64,000 bases of DNA, from assembly GCF_010183535.1 (NCBI RefSeq), contig NC_071331.1:12524001-12588000 (forward strand). The letters are read 5' to 3'. The position numbers and the translations under genes are program-made. This document shows positions 36,306 to 50,100 of this stretch, piece by piece. This DNA is from Caenorhabditis remanei (Eukaryota > Nematoda > Chromadorea > Rhabditida > Rhabditidae). Every line of letters begins with the position of its first letter. Position 1 is the stretch's first letter. Below the pieces are notes generated by a model. The model was not told where the DNA came from. It searched no databases and was given only the letters and a program-made list of their open reading frames with translations.

Positions 36306-38603
36306 CCTTTCTGCTTCTTCGTTCTCAAAATCCGACCCCTATCTGCACTTTTTCGCTCTCTTCTCTCACTTTCAGTACTCCTCCTCATATCTTTTTCACT
36401 TTTCATCATTTTCCTAGTACTTTTTCCCATTCTACACTGCTAGAAACCAACAAAGTTCAAGTCATCCTTCGCTTTTAAAAGTGCAATTTCGTAATAAATA
36501 AAAAATAGAAAGTGTCGACACTCCAGATGTATTTATAACTGAAATCCTAATCTTTTCATTAGTTGTTCACCTTTTAATCATCATAATCCCCCTTTTCTAT
36601 CTATAGTTTCATTCGAAATTCCATTCTGAAATCTCAAAGTACAATGGAATTTCTGAGGCATTGAAATAATTCTCTCTGGGTCCTCTTCGATTCCTCACGT
36701 ATTCTCTCATTGTTTAGAGAAGAAAATGCTGGAAAAAAGAAGGAAAAGAAGGGAAAAAAGAAGATTGTAAACAACAACAAGTGACATTTGAGAGCTTTTC
36801 CCGTGTGAGTAAGGCTCTTTAGAATTGCAAAACATGGTCAAAGAAGAAGAAGAAGAAAAGTTGGGACAAGAGAAGAAGTGGAATTGATTAGAGGTCCTGA
36901 AAACCTGAATCTCCAATCATAAATCCTCTTTGAAGTAATCATTTTCCCCCTCTTCCGTCCCGAATAGTTTTTAGGACTCCAACATAAAAACGGAAAGGAA
37001 ATGCCTTAGCAAATATGGTGGTTCTCAGAACTTAAGATACTTAAACGGATATTCAAATCGACAAAACTGATGTGGAAAAGAACATTTTTCCAGATATCAG
37101 GATGATCAGTTCCGTTTCCCAGAAAGATCGGAAGTCCATGTTATTTAAGTTTTGGATTTTAATTATGAGTCATTGGAATCGGTTTCAGAATTTCTTTTTA
37201 AGTTTGGTCTGTTTCTTGGAAGAGGTTATTGATTCCCCAGATCAGATTAAGATTCGTTTGGAGGTGTATAGAATAGACGATTTTGAAACTTCAAAGTGAT
37301 AAAAAACCAGAGAAGACAGAAGTAAAACTGTCTTGAAGATGGCACTGATATAAAACTGAAACTAGATTCCAAAAAAAGTCGCCGAAGTCGATTTTCCAAT
37401 CGATTTTCGAAGGAAAAAGGTTTCTCCAATCTTAGTTCCTAACTTTCGAAAATTGGCTACCGTACTTTATCATACTATATCAAAAAATTAAAGTTACCAA
37501 AATCTATGAAACACCTGCGAAACAGTAACTATTTCCCCCTCCTAGATTTTATATTTCAGTTGTTATTTCCCTTTTTTATTATCCTGCACTTTTTGTTTTC
37601 ATTCATTTTTTCCAAGAGTCATTTTATTTTCTCCACATAAATTGACGTTGTTTATTTCCGTTTTCCAGCCACCCAGCTTGTTGATTCGAGCAATCTCACC
37701 CACCAGGTTCCCACCGGATTTCCCTGAATTCTTGATCTTTCTCTGATCTCTAAATCGGAAAAAAGCGAATCATGTGTGTGTCCAAAGTTCAGCTGACTAA
37801 TCACCGTCACTTCATCTCATTTCTGAATCCAGACCTTCTTTCTCACGCGAACAGATGGCTGATATCTCTCACCTAATTTGCATGAAACCTGCCCTCTCTC
37901 TAGTCCTGTTCCATATGATTCCTCTGTCACCTACCGTACTTCATTTCTTTTTTCGACGAAACAAAAAACTCGTTGTGGTTGTCTTTTGCCTCACAATATA
38001 CACACAAAAGAACGGATTGTCAGAGGAAGAAATGAGGGAAAAGAATGCAAGAGTAGTCCTGAATTTGCACTTTTTGTGGCGGAGGGAAACTGAATTCAGG
38101 AGTAGAAAAAGAGTAAAATAGACAGTCGAAAAATCAACATTTATCGTTTTTTTGGCGTCTCTTTTCTGTCTGTTTTTGTATACATAGACACATTCATGAG
38201 ATGGAGACGATGAAAGGACTTTGATCGGAAAAGGACAACTCTCAGCTGGGACTGAAAGAGAGAAAGATTTAGAGAGAGTGTGAGAGATTTTATGGGGGAA
38301 GAGTTGATTGTTGGTTGAGTTAAAGAGTTGACAAATGACAGAATTGGGTTGCACTTTCAGGGTTACAAGGGCATTTTCTGGATGGGGAAATGAGGATATT
38401 TGTTGGAACTAAGATCAGAAGACTGGTTCTGAATTATTTATGGAAAATGTAGATTCGGAGAAACAGCAAATTGCTATAACAAAAATGTCAGATTCACCAA
38501 GAAACTTTAGAAACGGAAGTGCCTCATTAACCAATAAAGCGCCTTAGTAATTGATGGCGGATCATAAATTCGCCCCATTTTGTTTCATTTTGAGCTCAGC
38601 GCT

Positions 38604-38668
38604 CTGTTTCATCAGAAGCTCTGAAGAACAAATTATCATTTGAACACTAAAAAAACAACATGCAAATT
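38604..38668 (+). ncRNA. Candidate 21U-RNA (piRNA) locus
   Basis: Core at 38604-38611; YRNT (CACT) gives a 5' U at 38648, 44 nt from the core start. A near-match TTGTTTCA sits 21 bp upstream on the same strand. Confidence 0.45.
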
Positions 38669-40548
38669 TTTACGATTTTCGTGCTTCGAACACAATTTAT
38701 TGATATTTTTCAGACAACTAACATATCCAATGAAAACATAAACAAGATTGTTCGAATAACTTTGATATTTCATAACTTGATGAAACATATTTATTTAAGT
38801 GTCGTTCGATATGAATCCAGCTGTTTTAATAGTTCATTAAAAATACTTTGGCTGATCACGTTGATTCCTTTTTCAATTTCAGAATTTCGGAGATCCATAA
38901 TATGTTGCTGTATTTCCAGATTTCCTGAGTACTCCGGCACCTTCTTTTCTAGGAATCATCATCAATGGTCCTAAAAAAAGTTTCAAACTTTTGATATCTG
39001 TTTTTCCAGATCAACATTCTAACAGACATATTAAGAATGCTTAAAAGAATTTTAAATATTCGTCAGCTCGACGTGATCACTGGCACGTTCTGAGAAACTG
39101 AAACTAATATTCAGACGGCATTGCCCAAGTTCTATTCGATGATCTCCGGTGCTCCAGAAGCGAAAAGAAAACAAGAAAATATTCAAAGCCGACGCCGCCG
39201 CGACGGCGCCATGAGTCACATTGCACTCTGCTCCTTTTTCAGACATTCCTTTTTCTCTTTCTCCGTTTTTTTCTCGTTCTTTTCCCTATTTTCTCTGGAA
39301 AAAAGCATCATCAGGAAGCGAGGAAGCGAGAGAAGAACGAGGAAAGAAAAAAGAAAACACAGAATACACAAGCAGGAGGTCGTCGTTGTCGTCAGATGAG
39401 AGACCACCACTGACAGTTAGAGACAGACAAGAGAAAGAGAGACGCAGACATTCAGACACTGGTCTGCACTTTTAGGCCTTGCCAGTCCGTCGGCCAAGCC
39501 ATGTGTGTTCTGAAAACTGAAAACACGGGACGTCGAAACGAGAGGCTGGAAAGGCGAAGAGACGCAGAGACAGAACTGCATGACAGACGAAAAAAACCGA
39601 CAGGCTCCGCCCATTTCTCTCTTTTTCTACTCTCTTGGAGTGCCCAATCTACTCCTCTCTCTGTCTCTTCTTTTCTCTTACGCAACATTTTTGTTAAGGA
39701 CTTTCTTGTTTTGGGTGTAAGTAGTCTTCATCTGGTTATCATCTGAAAATGAGCATTGGTTAGTAGACAGAATCTGAAAAAGAAAATAGGCAGACTCCCA
39801 GAAGTCGTTGGACTTTTTGAATGAGCCCGTCGGACTTTTGCACTTTTTCTTTAGGAACGAAGGCTCTTTTTGAAAAGTCACGACTTTCCACTTTTTCCAG
39901 TATTTTCTTTCAATTCCCTAAAAACCCAAAAGTTGTCAAGTGACCTCATGTGATATGATTCCCGACAAAACGGTAAAACAAAAGTTTCTTTCTCTCGTAA
40001 ACAACATTACCTAATATTTGTTTCTAATGGTTGAACAAGAGACCGTCAGACACCTGTCGAAATAAAAATGAAGGAGTAATTGACTTTTTCTCTGATAGGG
40101 TAAACATGTTCCATCAGAATTCACGAGTTTTTTCTTTATCCGAATATCCTTTTTTGTTTTGAAAACAAAAGTTTCCAGAAGTCTCTTTTCTGAAACTTCA
40201 AAGTTTTCCCAACTTGTTGTATTGTTGTTTTTGTTTTTTATTTCTTATTTTTTCATAAGATTTAGGTATTATCAATTGAATCATGATCGTAAATCTTTTC
40301 TTGAAATCCACGAGTTTTTGTTCTAGATTACGATTTATACGAAATAAGTCAGTTGACTCTCATTTATCAGCTGTTTTTTTTCTATTTAATGACCAGTTCT
40401 TACAGTTTCTCAAATATAGTCTCATTGTTCTCTCATTCTTGGCATTTTTCTTGATTTAACAATTACTAAAGGATCCATTGGATTCATAGATTTACATGAT
40501 TCCCCATTTCAATTGGATATTCGATGAAACCTACTTTTTAGAAGCTTA

Positions 40549-40614
40549 CTGTTTCATTATATTGTTTATTCCGAACGGTTGGAAGCCAATTATTGCCAAT
40601 CTTTCTTCCAACAA
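40549..40614 (+). ncRNA. Candidate 21U-RNA (piRNA) locus
   Basis: Core at 40549-40556; YRNT (TATT) gives a 5' U at 40594, 45 nt from the core start, with an alternative CAAT start at 40590 (41 nt). About 0.6 kb upstream of the fkh-7 ATG on the same strand. Confidence 0.45.
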
Positions 40615-41149
40615 ATTTGTTTCACTGATTTTGACTCTAAACGTTTCAAATGAAACTCAAATTAACCTCCAAAGTTTTATCACCATTGTTTTTTGTGACA
40701 GTCTCCCGAAAAATAATTTCATTTAAATTTGACGTTTTAGTGATTCTACGGCTCAATAAGTCCTTGAGACATTACAATTATCATAACAATTGCTGGTTGT
40801 GAGTCTAACATAAATTTCTCATATTCCTGAGAAATTGATTTATATAAAATCAAAAAGTGATATCATTCGAATCCATCGAAGACTGTTTACGAAACAAAAA
40901 TCTACTTTTGGCTAACTAGTAAATCAGAGAATAAAAATAGTTTTCTTTCTTATTATCCTTATTTCTGAACTATAAAAATTTGTTTTAGTTATTCAAAACA
41001 TATCTCCTATTATTCCAGAATTATTCGTGATATCAAATCCAGATTTTTCTGTTGCTATACCTATATTTGATACTTTTCATTTCATTCTGATGTTTCTTCC
41101 TACGTTGCATCATCTCATATTTTCAGAACATCTTAACACACCAATTGAC

Positions 41150-44100
41150 ATGCCATTCTACATCCAAACACCTCCGTTAACCCCAGCTCAACACATGTCT
41201 TCATCATCTACAGTAACTTCTCCAACAAGTCACAATAATCATTTATTGGCGGAAGATGAAGAAGAACAAATTGATGTTGTGCATGAAGAAGAGGAAGAAG
41301 ACATGGAGGAGATGAAAATGGAAATTGATATGCAGAATCTGAAGACGACTCCTCTCAGAAGAAGCTTCAGACCTCTAATTGCTTCTGAACTTCGATCTGG
41401 AATTCACAAGACTTGTAGTGACTCGAATCTCAAAAGATTCTCTGGTTCATCTGGTCCCTTATCATCATCATGTGAATCCACTGGACCGTCATCTGCATTC
41501 GGATTTTTCCAAAATCCTCGTCCAAACCGTCCAGCTTCGAATCTTCCTGGTGGAGTGAGTCATGAATTGAAGATTGATCCACTTCAAACAGTCCAACAAT
41601 TCCTTCAAATGCATCAATCTCTTATGAATTCTCCATCTGTTCCAACTTGTCTTTCAAAACTTTTAATCGAGGTAAGTCAGTTAAAAACACACAAAAAACA
41701 CAAACCCAAGTTGTTTTTTGTCTGTCTGTTATTGTGTTTTCCTTTTCTGTGTTCCTTTTTTCTCTTTTATTTTTGCTTACGACTTCCCTCTTCTCCATTG
41801 AAAACTCAAGTATCTTCTGTTTGAGTCTGATGACGATCCATCTTTAGCTCTTTCTTTTCGGAAACTGACTTTTTGAAATTTAAACTAGATCAGATTGAGG
41901 AGATTAAATTATCAAAATCTGCTGTGATCAAGATATGGAACAGTATGTAACTTACGCAAAATTAGAATTATTCTGCAATTACGATACTCTCAAAAGTTTG
42001 TGAGGTTCTCGTTTCTCAGTTAATTCAATCCTGTTTCAATAATATAATAAGTTTGCGATCGCATTGTTTTTAGACAATTCAGAAGAAACTTTATCTGAAT
42101 GCCATCTAATTTTTTAATTTGGAAAACTGTTAGTCGAGATCTCATATTAATTTAAATTTGAAAGTTTATTCATTCATTCACTTTCCTATAGCTCGTTCAA
42201 CCCGACTGCATCCCTTTCCCTGATAAAACCTTTAGTAATTTCTTAGAAACAGCAAAAATCCTGAAAATTAATTTTTTTAAATCTAAACAAGGAACTCTTT
42301 GAGTTCTCTTACATCATATTTCTTGTTCGATTTTTGAAACTTTTAGTACGCTTTACTAGGAATAATTAAAAATTTCCCAGAGTTTTTTTTTCAATTTTTT
42401 GAATTTATACTCCATGGAAATCAGACAGTATCTACTTGTCAAGTGTTCTTCTAATATATGAATATGATCACAGAGCAAGTACTTACTCATATTCTTACTC
42501 TCACTCTTGATGTTATTTCTTTTGTCAATACACACACATTTATATTCCTATCAAATTGATTTTTGCACCTGTCTTTCGAAGGCTGTCTGGCGATTATCAA
42601 ATCACGAATTCTTATTTCGGTTTTTTAGTTCGTTGAGCTCAGACACTTCAGAGGAGTGCTCCAGAAGTTGTGTTCCTATGCTCCGTCTCTGCTGAAAATG
42701 TTTCAGAAACTCTTCTGATTAGTCTTGTTGTCCTTATCAGCTCCATCCCTTTCTCTCTCTTCGGGTTACGGTAGTTGTGTATCCTCTATCTCTTATTTTC
42801 CTATGTTTTGTATGTATCTGTGTGTGTATTTTTTTATTCTGCGCGTATTTTTTTGTGGAGATGTTTTCCTATTTTTCTATTTCCTATTTTCTCCAATGCC
42901 ATCGTCGTCGTCGTCCACACAGACTGAATTTTCTCTCTTTTCCAAAACATGAAAACAGACTGACTGGGGACACCGAGAGAGGAGATGAGGCACGCGGAAC
43001 ACTCGTAGCAATGTGTGTCTCAAAAAAAAAGAATAACAAAATAATAAAAACAACTCGTGATCTCCACTTTCAGTCTCTCTTTCGCGCGACGACGATCTGT
43101 GAGTTGTCCCTCTCTCTCTGCCTGAATTGTCGTTCCCTTTTTCGTTTCCGTTGCCACGTCATCACTTCGGAGATTGACTCACTTGGCTGAAAAAGGAGAG
43201 AATTGGAATGGGCGGTCTTCTTCCGGGTCATTTGAGCTGCAAACTGAAAAATGCTGATTTCCAGGAGATGTCTGGTTTTGCAACTTTTCAGAACACTGTT
43301 CTGTTTATGAAGTAGTCTGAGAAGTGGAGTTACGATCATGGACGTTGGGCTGACCTAGCAGATATTATAGATTTTAAGATACGATCCCTGACAACGATAG
43401 GCTCGGATTTTTAATGGTCAAGAAAAATTTTTAATAGAAACTCTGCGATACGATATACCATGCTGCCAACCTGCGGATTCAAGTAATTATGGGAGAAAAA
43501 TACGAATTTCGGTAGCATCTAATAAACAGTAAAACTAACTCAAAAAACATGACTCATTTGAAACAGGAATCAAAATCGACTCCTATCTTTTCGATGCTGA
43601 TTGTGAGATGAGTCTGAGGCTCAACCGGTCCCCATTCAACATCGTTGACCATCTAATTATGGATTCAAAGCTACCAAACAAAAAGGAGAGACAGTTTTCA
43701 GAGAATCTTTTTTACATGCTCCGCCTATTAAAGTTTCAATTCATTCGCAATTATTAGGCGTCCTCTACCGATAACTAAACTTTGCAGATAATTTTTGAGA
43801 GATTGACACATCTATATATTTGAGATCACAGTTTCGATAGTTACATATATCTCGAAGCAGCAATTACACATCGATTCCTGCACTTTTTTTCCACAAATTC
43901 CTCGATTCTTACCGTAGCCTCCCTATTCAATTTTACCCCCTTTCTCTCATCTCCACCTCCTATCCAACCTCACAAACTGTTTACTTTTCGTCTACAAATG
44001 CCCGTGACCTACCGTAGTCCTTTGTGTTTTCAGTGTGCCACACACATATGTTGTTAGTTCCTTGTTTTGTTTTGTTCTGTTTTTCTTTTTATTTTCAGTA

Positions 44101-47100
44101 GTATGTGTTGTCCATTTCAATCTGAAACACACCATCATCCCATCATCTTCTCCTCCTCCTCCTCATCAACTCCAAACAAATAGACGAAATCCACAAAAAA
44201 CAGAAGAAAAAAACAAGGTTATTTGTGTTTAATTTTGGTATTGAGGGAGCGGGTGTTTATATCCTAAACTGCCAAATATTTCCGTTCTCTCTCCGTTCTC
44301 TCTCCGTCTCTTGTTGTTCTATTATCTCTAAATCTCTGGATCAACCCAAAAATTCCAGAGAAGAACCTCTCTCTCGATTTTTTGTTATTTTGTTTTCCAT
44401 TTTTTGTCTCTATGTCCACATACACAAAAAGTGTGGCTCTGACTCGCTCTCCTAACTGTCTACCACTGGAAAACTACCCCATGAGAGGAGAGGTTTTCAG
44501 TTTTCTTTCAATAGACAAAAAAAACGAAAATACCTTCTCTCTTTTCCGTACACGGCGAGCGAGATGTCGTCGAAAGATGAAGAGAAAAATGGCAACAACA
44601 ACACAGCATCACAACAGGAACGTCTCTTTCAGAAAACGAGAGAGAGAGAGAGCGTTCCAGTTTTTATTTTTCTCTTTTTGTGCTCTTTCATGTTTATCTG
44701 GAAAACGAGCTTCTGATCTACGGGATACAGTAGGATTCGAGTTAGGATAGACGTTTAGAAGAAGATGGATAGATACAAGAACTTGAGATAGGCGAATGAA
44801 AGTTGGTTGAAATTCCGATTTTTATCAGATTCTACCTAAGATCGCTCAATTTATTTAAGGCAAAAAAGAGTTTTCAAACGATCTCTTTGTAGAATCTCAT
44901 ATAAATCAACGACTTGAAACAGAAAGTTAGATCAAATTGATTTCGAGTTGTTCCTGAGTTTTTGGTCCTAATGCCAATTGTCCAAGAAGTTTCTAGTACT
45001 TTTCTCACGCCTTACCTAGCTGGATACCAGTTAGATGCCCTACCCATGCACCATTTCTTTTCTGATAGTGAGTGATCTCCCTTTATCCAATGTCAACCTA
45101 AAAAGGATTTCCAAATTAAAACTCTAGAATGGATTCTTCACGAAAAATTTTCCGTTTTTGATTGACCTCGATTCTTACAACTAATTTCCTGAACTCACTG
45201 CAATCGGTTCCCTTACTTTAATTCAATTCCAACATTATCGTTACAATTTCTCCCGCTATCCCGTTCGTGAAACAGTTGACTCTATTATTCTTTTCATTTT
45301 TCTATTTTCGATTGAGCTCTGGTAACAAATAACTATATACATTTATACTGTTTACCAGCTCTCCCTATGTATTTTTATAATTTATATTGTTGATTGGTTT
45401 CGAGCATGGTACAATGTTTCATGAGCTTCTATTCTCGTATAAACATCTACTAGAGATCTGTATTAATTGAAAAGAAAAAATGCAGTTTTTCAGTGATCAA
45501 CACCTGTGTCCACCTTATTTCAGGATCTTTTTGTTCTCTTCTAACCTCGGATCTACAGTAGGAATGTTTTGATTCAGAAATTTTGTAATTAAACACTCAA
45601 AGTGACCTGTAAACAACTCAATTTGTTCCCAGTTCTGATCGGTTCTCGTACTGAAATAATAGAAGCGATGAAAAATCAACTTTTAGTGCCGCATGCGAAA
45701 CCATTTGAAAGCTTGCTGGTTTTCCATAAGGTAAACTTGAAACTGTAAATATTTTCTTCAAATTCATTTTTTGCAACTCCGTTTTTTTGTTTATCTAACT
45801 AGTCATTTCGTTTAATAACCTGTCAATCGGAATTGTTGTCCTACATATAATCATCAGTTTATTTAGTTTTCTTATCGATCCAATTGTTTCCATTTATTTA
45901 CTCCTACTCCCACCTACAGTACTCCTTTTTTTTCTTATGATCTTCTCCATAAGTACTTTCTCTTTTTCTCTCGTGACCTCTTCTTCAATCTCTTCTAAAA
46001 TTGAGCATCTTGTGATCTACCTTGCCCCGTAGTTACTAACCAACTGTCTACTTCTACTCCTCTTGGAGTGATCATCGAGTCATCTTTCTTTATCACAGAG
46101 ACGACGGAGTGTGTGTATGTGTCGATGGAGGTGTCTGTTGACATGCACTTTGCCGTAGTTGATTCTTCAATTTTTTCTTCTTTTTTTTCGGCCGATTCGC
46201 ACTGTGTCTACCTAAAATTATTTGAAATTTAGAAAGGGACTAACTTTCGAACGTTAACTTTCTTTTTGGTTACAAGTGATTTCATTAGTAACCAAGAGAT
46301 TGTATTCTCAGAGCAAATCTGGCAACATATTGAAACTGTATTTTGAAAAATGTGAACTCTGTGAACTCTATGATTGTACGTGACACAGATTAGATTGGAG
46401 CAGATTAGAGCCATTGAGAGAAGAGGAAGCGGTTTGGGACCATGAATTGATTGTGAACAGAAGTTTCTGAACTAGTAATTATTCCTCGCGGCACGATAAG
46501 AGGACATCTCCAGAAATTTTTTAATAAGAATCGTCTAGTAGATTACGTTTCAATGCCGTAAAATACAAAAGCTTCTGGAAGAAGGGGTGGCCCACAGAGA
46601 TCCTTGTTTCATATATGTAGTGTGAGTTAGGAATAGTTTCCGATTATCACTTCCTTTCGAACTTTCTTAGCTGACTGTTCCAGATGCGTAATAATTATGT
46701 TTAAATTCTGGTTTCAATAGCTATAAGTGTGTAGTGAAATACCATTGAGCTCAGACGAAAAATTTAGTATCTGTAACAGTAATATTTTCTACTTTTGATG
46801 CTACATATCTCCCTTGTTGATTCATCCCAAATCCCTCCGGGAACCCTGTAAACAGACCCTTCAAAAACCGAGAACTTTGACGTGTTTGTGTTTTGTTGAT
46901 AAACTTAACCCCTATTGATCATCAGCTGATAAGATATCTGGCACGGTGCCAGGTGTCTAGGTCACCTGTTGTCAATTCTCCCCTCTCTCCTTGTTTTCAG
47001 TGTCGTTGTTGTCTTTTTTCCGTCCTATCATCCTATCTATTTTGTTTCGTAAATTTGTCACTCTCAATTCGAAACTTCACGTGTTTGTCTTTTTGCTGCC

Positions 47101-50100
47101 ACTCCACAGGGTCAGCTGATTGATACCCGAAAAGAAAATAGAACGAAACGAGTGAGAGAAAGTCATTGTAGAGGAAGGAGAAATAATTGAAACGGTGACA
47201 AAAAAGAGAGAGAGATGACATGTCTGGGGTACCAGGTACACTTTTGAAGATTCAAGGTCCTATTCGAAGTTTTGAAATCATCAAAAATGATTGATATGGG
47301 CTGTAGTGTACATATCTCAAAATCATATATCAAACCTCCATTCCAAAAGTTTCAGAGAATCTCCTCCAAAGTTAACTTTAACTTTTCCTATCCTTCATTT
47401 CCAGTCCTTAAAAAGCAAACAGTGCCATTAGTAGTCTACCAAAATAAACTTCGAACTTTCCCCTCTGATGTTATCATAACTTCCTCCCTAAAATTTAATA
47501 TTTGCCTGTGTTTATATTCTGTTTCGATTTGTTTATTCATACTTTTTTCCGATCCTCTTTTCCTCAAACTTCCCCCCTTTCCTACCTATATTTTTTTTAT
47601 TTCTCTCTTGTTGTTGTTCATTCGGCAAACATTCGGAACGGATGACCCACAATTTCTGGCTTCTCCGCTTTTTCCCATCAAATCCCGCCCACTTTTCTCA
47701 ATCCGCGCGTCATCCGCAAAAGGACGTGTGACTTTGATGTACTTTTTTATGAATCCAATGATTTTTGATGATAGATTGCTGAAAAGAGGTGTTGTGTTTT
47801 TGTGAGAGTTTATAAAGATTTGAATGGGGAAGTGATGATCTGCAAGATTACGGTATTGAGGCTTTGGGAGCTGCTAAGCGAATTATGGTACTTGTGATTC
47901 CAGGAATTCTCCTTGTTTTTCAGTTTTTGGAGAGAGAGAGTGGGAAAAGGAAGAAGAAGTTTCAGTCTTCTTACTTGGATTCTTGCAGTACAGTCGTGCA
48001 CAGGAAATTATGTCCATTTATTAATTCTGCCGAGATATCTGAGAGCTTTGTTTAGTGTCTGAAACAGTATCTTTTTTGATTTTGATATTAAAGAATCTGA
48101 ATTTTTTTCAAGATCAGGATACTTTTTCTTATCATATCCTGTCGGAAAATGTTCTAATCAACCCTTCCTCAGAGAAGAACTCAGATTTTCTAGTAATTGC
48201 TTTTTCTCATCGATCCCTTGTTAAAAACCACATTCTGATCTCACCTCCATCTGAAACTGTAACTCAATTGTTGATTTTTCCATAAAAGTCACACTCCATC
48301 AATGTTCCCGTATCCATCCAAAGTGTCCATCCACCTCCCGTATCTTGTCACACTCCTTTTTTTTCGTTCCTCCTCAATTTCTGCATCCCGTGCCTGGGGT
48401 TTTGTATCCAAGCGCGATCCGCATCACAAACAAATTCCTGTTCTTCCCATTTCTTCAATTTATCACTTTTATCTAGTTTCAGAACTTTTTTCTGGCTTTC
48501 GACGACACTCGAAAAGCGAAGGTGATAAGATGAATCATGTGAGGAAATGGATTTTTGAACGCTTCTCATCGACACTTATTAAGAGATGGATTACTGTACT
48601 TGTTATTGTTTTCTTGATCTTTCTGAAAATTCAATTATCCTCTCTTTCCATATATCTCATAGTATTACTGTCTAGACGTTCTAATTATTCTTTTTTTGTT
48701 GCGGAACGTTGTTATTTGTCATCAAGTTGTTAGGTACTACTAGGCACATCTGGGTACGTAGGTCATTCACTTTCGTTAATGTTTCGAAATATATCGTCGT
48801 CTCCAGACAGAATGCACTTTTAAAAAGTACACACCATTCTCCATTTACCCCATTTTTACAAGGCCACCACTTCCACCAAAACGTTTTTCTCTACAAACGA
48901 CGACATCTCAAGATGACAGCTGTTGTCTTCTCTTGTTTCTTTCTGTCTGTCTGCCACGTCACACCCCCACACACTCGAGAGGATACACTGGAAGAAGTTT
49001 GCATCTTTTTGTCTTTTCCTACTCTTGTTTGTGTCATCCTTCTCGATTTTTGTTGACAACAGAATATCGTTTCATTGTCTCATTTTCTCTGCGTCACTAC
49101 GTTCATTGTGCTCTTTCATTTGGGGTTACGCGGACGAGAGAGATGTGATGACCTTTGGGGAGAAGTAAACAACTTGATAGATGAGGTTTCGTGTTGTCTT
49201 TTCCCGGCTGAAGATTCTTTTTTGTTTCTTCTGGCATCGAGAAACTTGTTAGTTACCAGACGAAGAGGAGGTGTCAGTCTCGAAGGACATACGGTCTGGT
49301 GAATGAATTTGAACGGTTTCCCGCCATTGGTTTTGAAAATTTTTGGAAATTATGGACCTTTTGAATATATTATCACTTTTTTCTTGTTAGCTCATGCTCA
49401 AACTTTTTAAACAGACCATAATCTTCAACTGATAGACCATAATCTTCAACTGATGGCTGTAATCAGATTTCTGCAACTGTAAATTTAGAATTTTAAGTTT
49501 TTTTTCTATATTTTTCTTGATTCAAGTTTGAGGTATAGTGTCCGCCGGAAAGACCATCATTTTTTCTGTTTCACTTTGCATTGATTGTACGGTATTCTGA
49601 TCAAGCTTAGGAAGTCCTTTCTACAGTAAACAATTTTTGTGCATAATTTTCCTGACAAGTCAAATTCTGAATGCATATGTACTGAATATGAGTATCAAAT
49701 CTTGCTTGACTTCTGAATAGAAAAATTCCAACTATCACAAAATCAACCTTTACTGTTTTGAGAATCAAACTTATTCACATTTCGTAATGTCTCTATCATT
49801 AAGATTCTAAACCTTCTGTCCTTGAAATCTCCAAATCTCGAGGACGCACACAGTATTCTAGTTCCAGACACTCATTGTTTTTATGAAACATTTGTAAGAT
49901 CACCATCCCAAATTCCATATGAATACATTTGTTTACTTCCACAAGTTCATCGTCTTCTCTTTGTCTTATCCTTACTCACAAGATGTTTGACGCAATCGCC
50001 TCCCCATATCCCCCCATTCACAAATCTCTTGCTCACCACCACCCTCTCAAGGATTATCCTTTTTTTTATCTTCTAGCGTGTTGTGTTGGAAGAAAAGTGA

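Larger units (their letters stand above)
34922..41149. other. Intergenic region between M1 peptidase and fkh-7
   Basis: 6.2 kb between two divergent genes, so it must contain both promoters. No supported exon. Four exact CTGTTTCA cores, all on the plus strand (35537, 36243, 38604, 40549), each with a well-placed YRNT. A CTGTTTCG variant lies at 37518 (minus) and CTGTTTCT at 37209. ATATTTTCAG ending at 41126 is a likely spliced-leader or 5' UTR acceptor, 23 nt before the fkh-7 ATG. Confidence 0.6.

Noticed and set aside
47272..47805. 177-codon open frame in the fkh-7 giant intron
   Set aside because: The sense strand is very T/C-rich here, which suppresses stop codons. The product is a run of Phe, Leu, Ser and Pro with no family resemblance and no supporting splice signals. 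The same applies to 51405-51833, 48302-48733 and 44382-44750.
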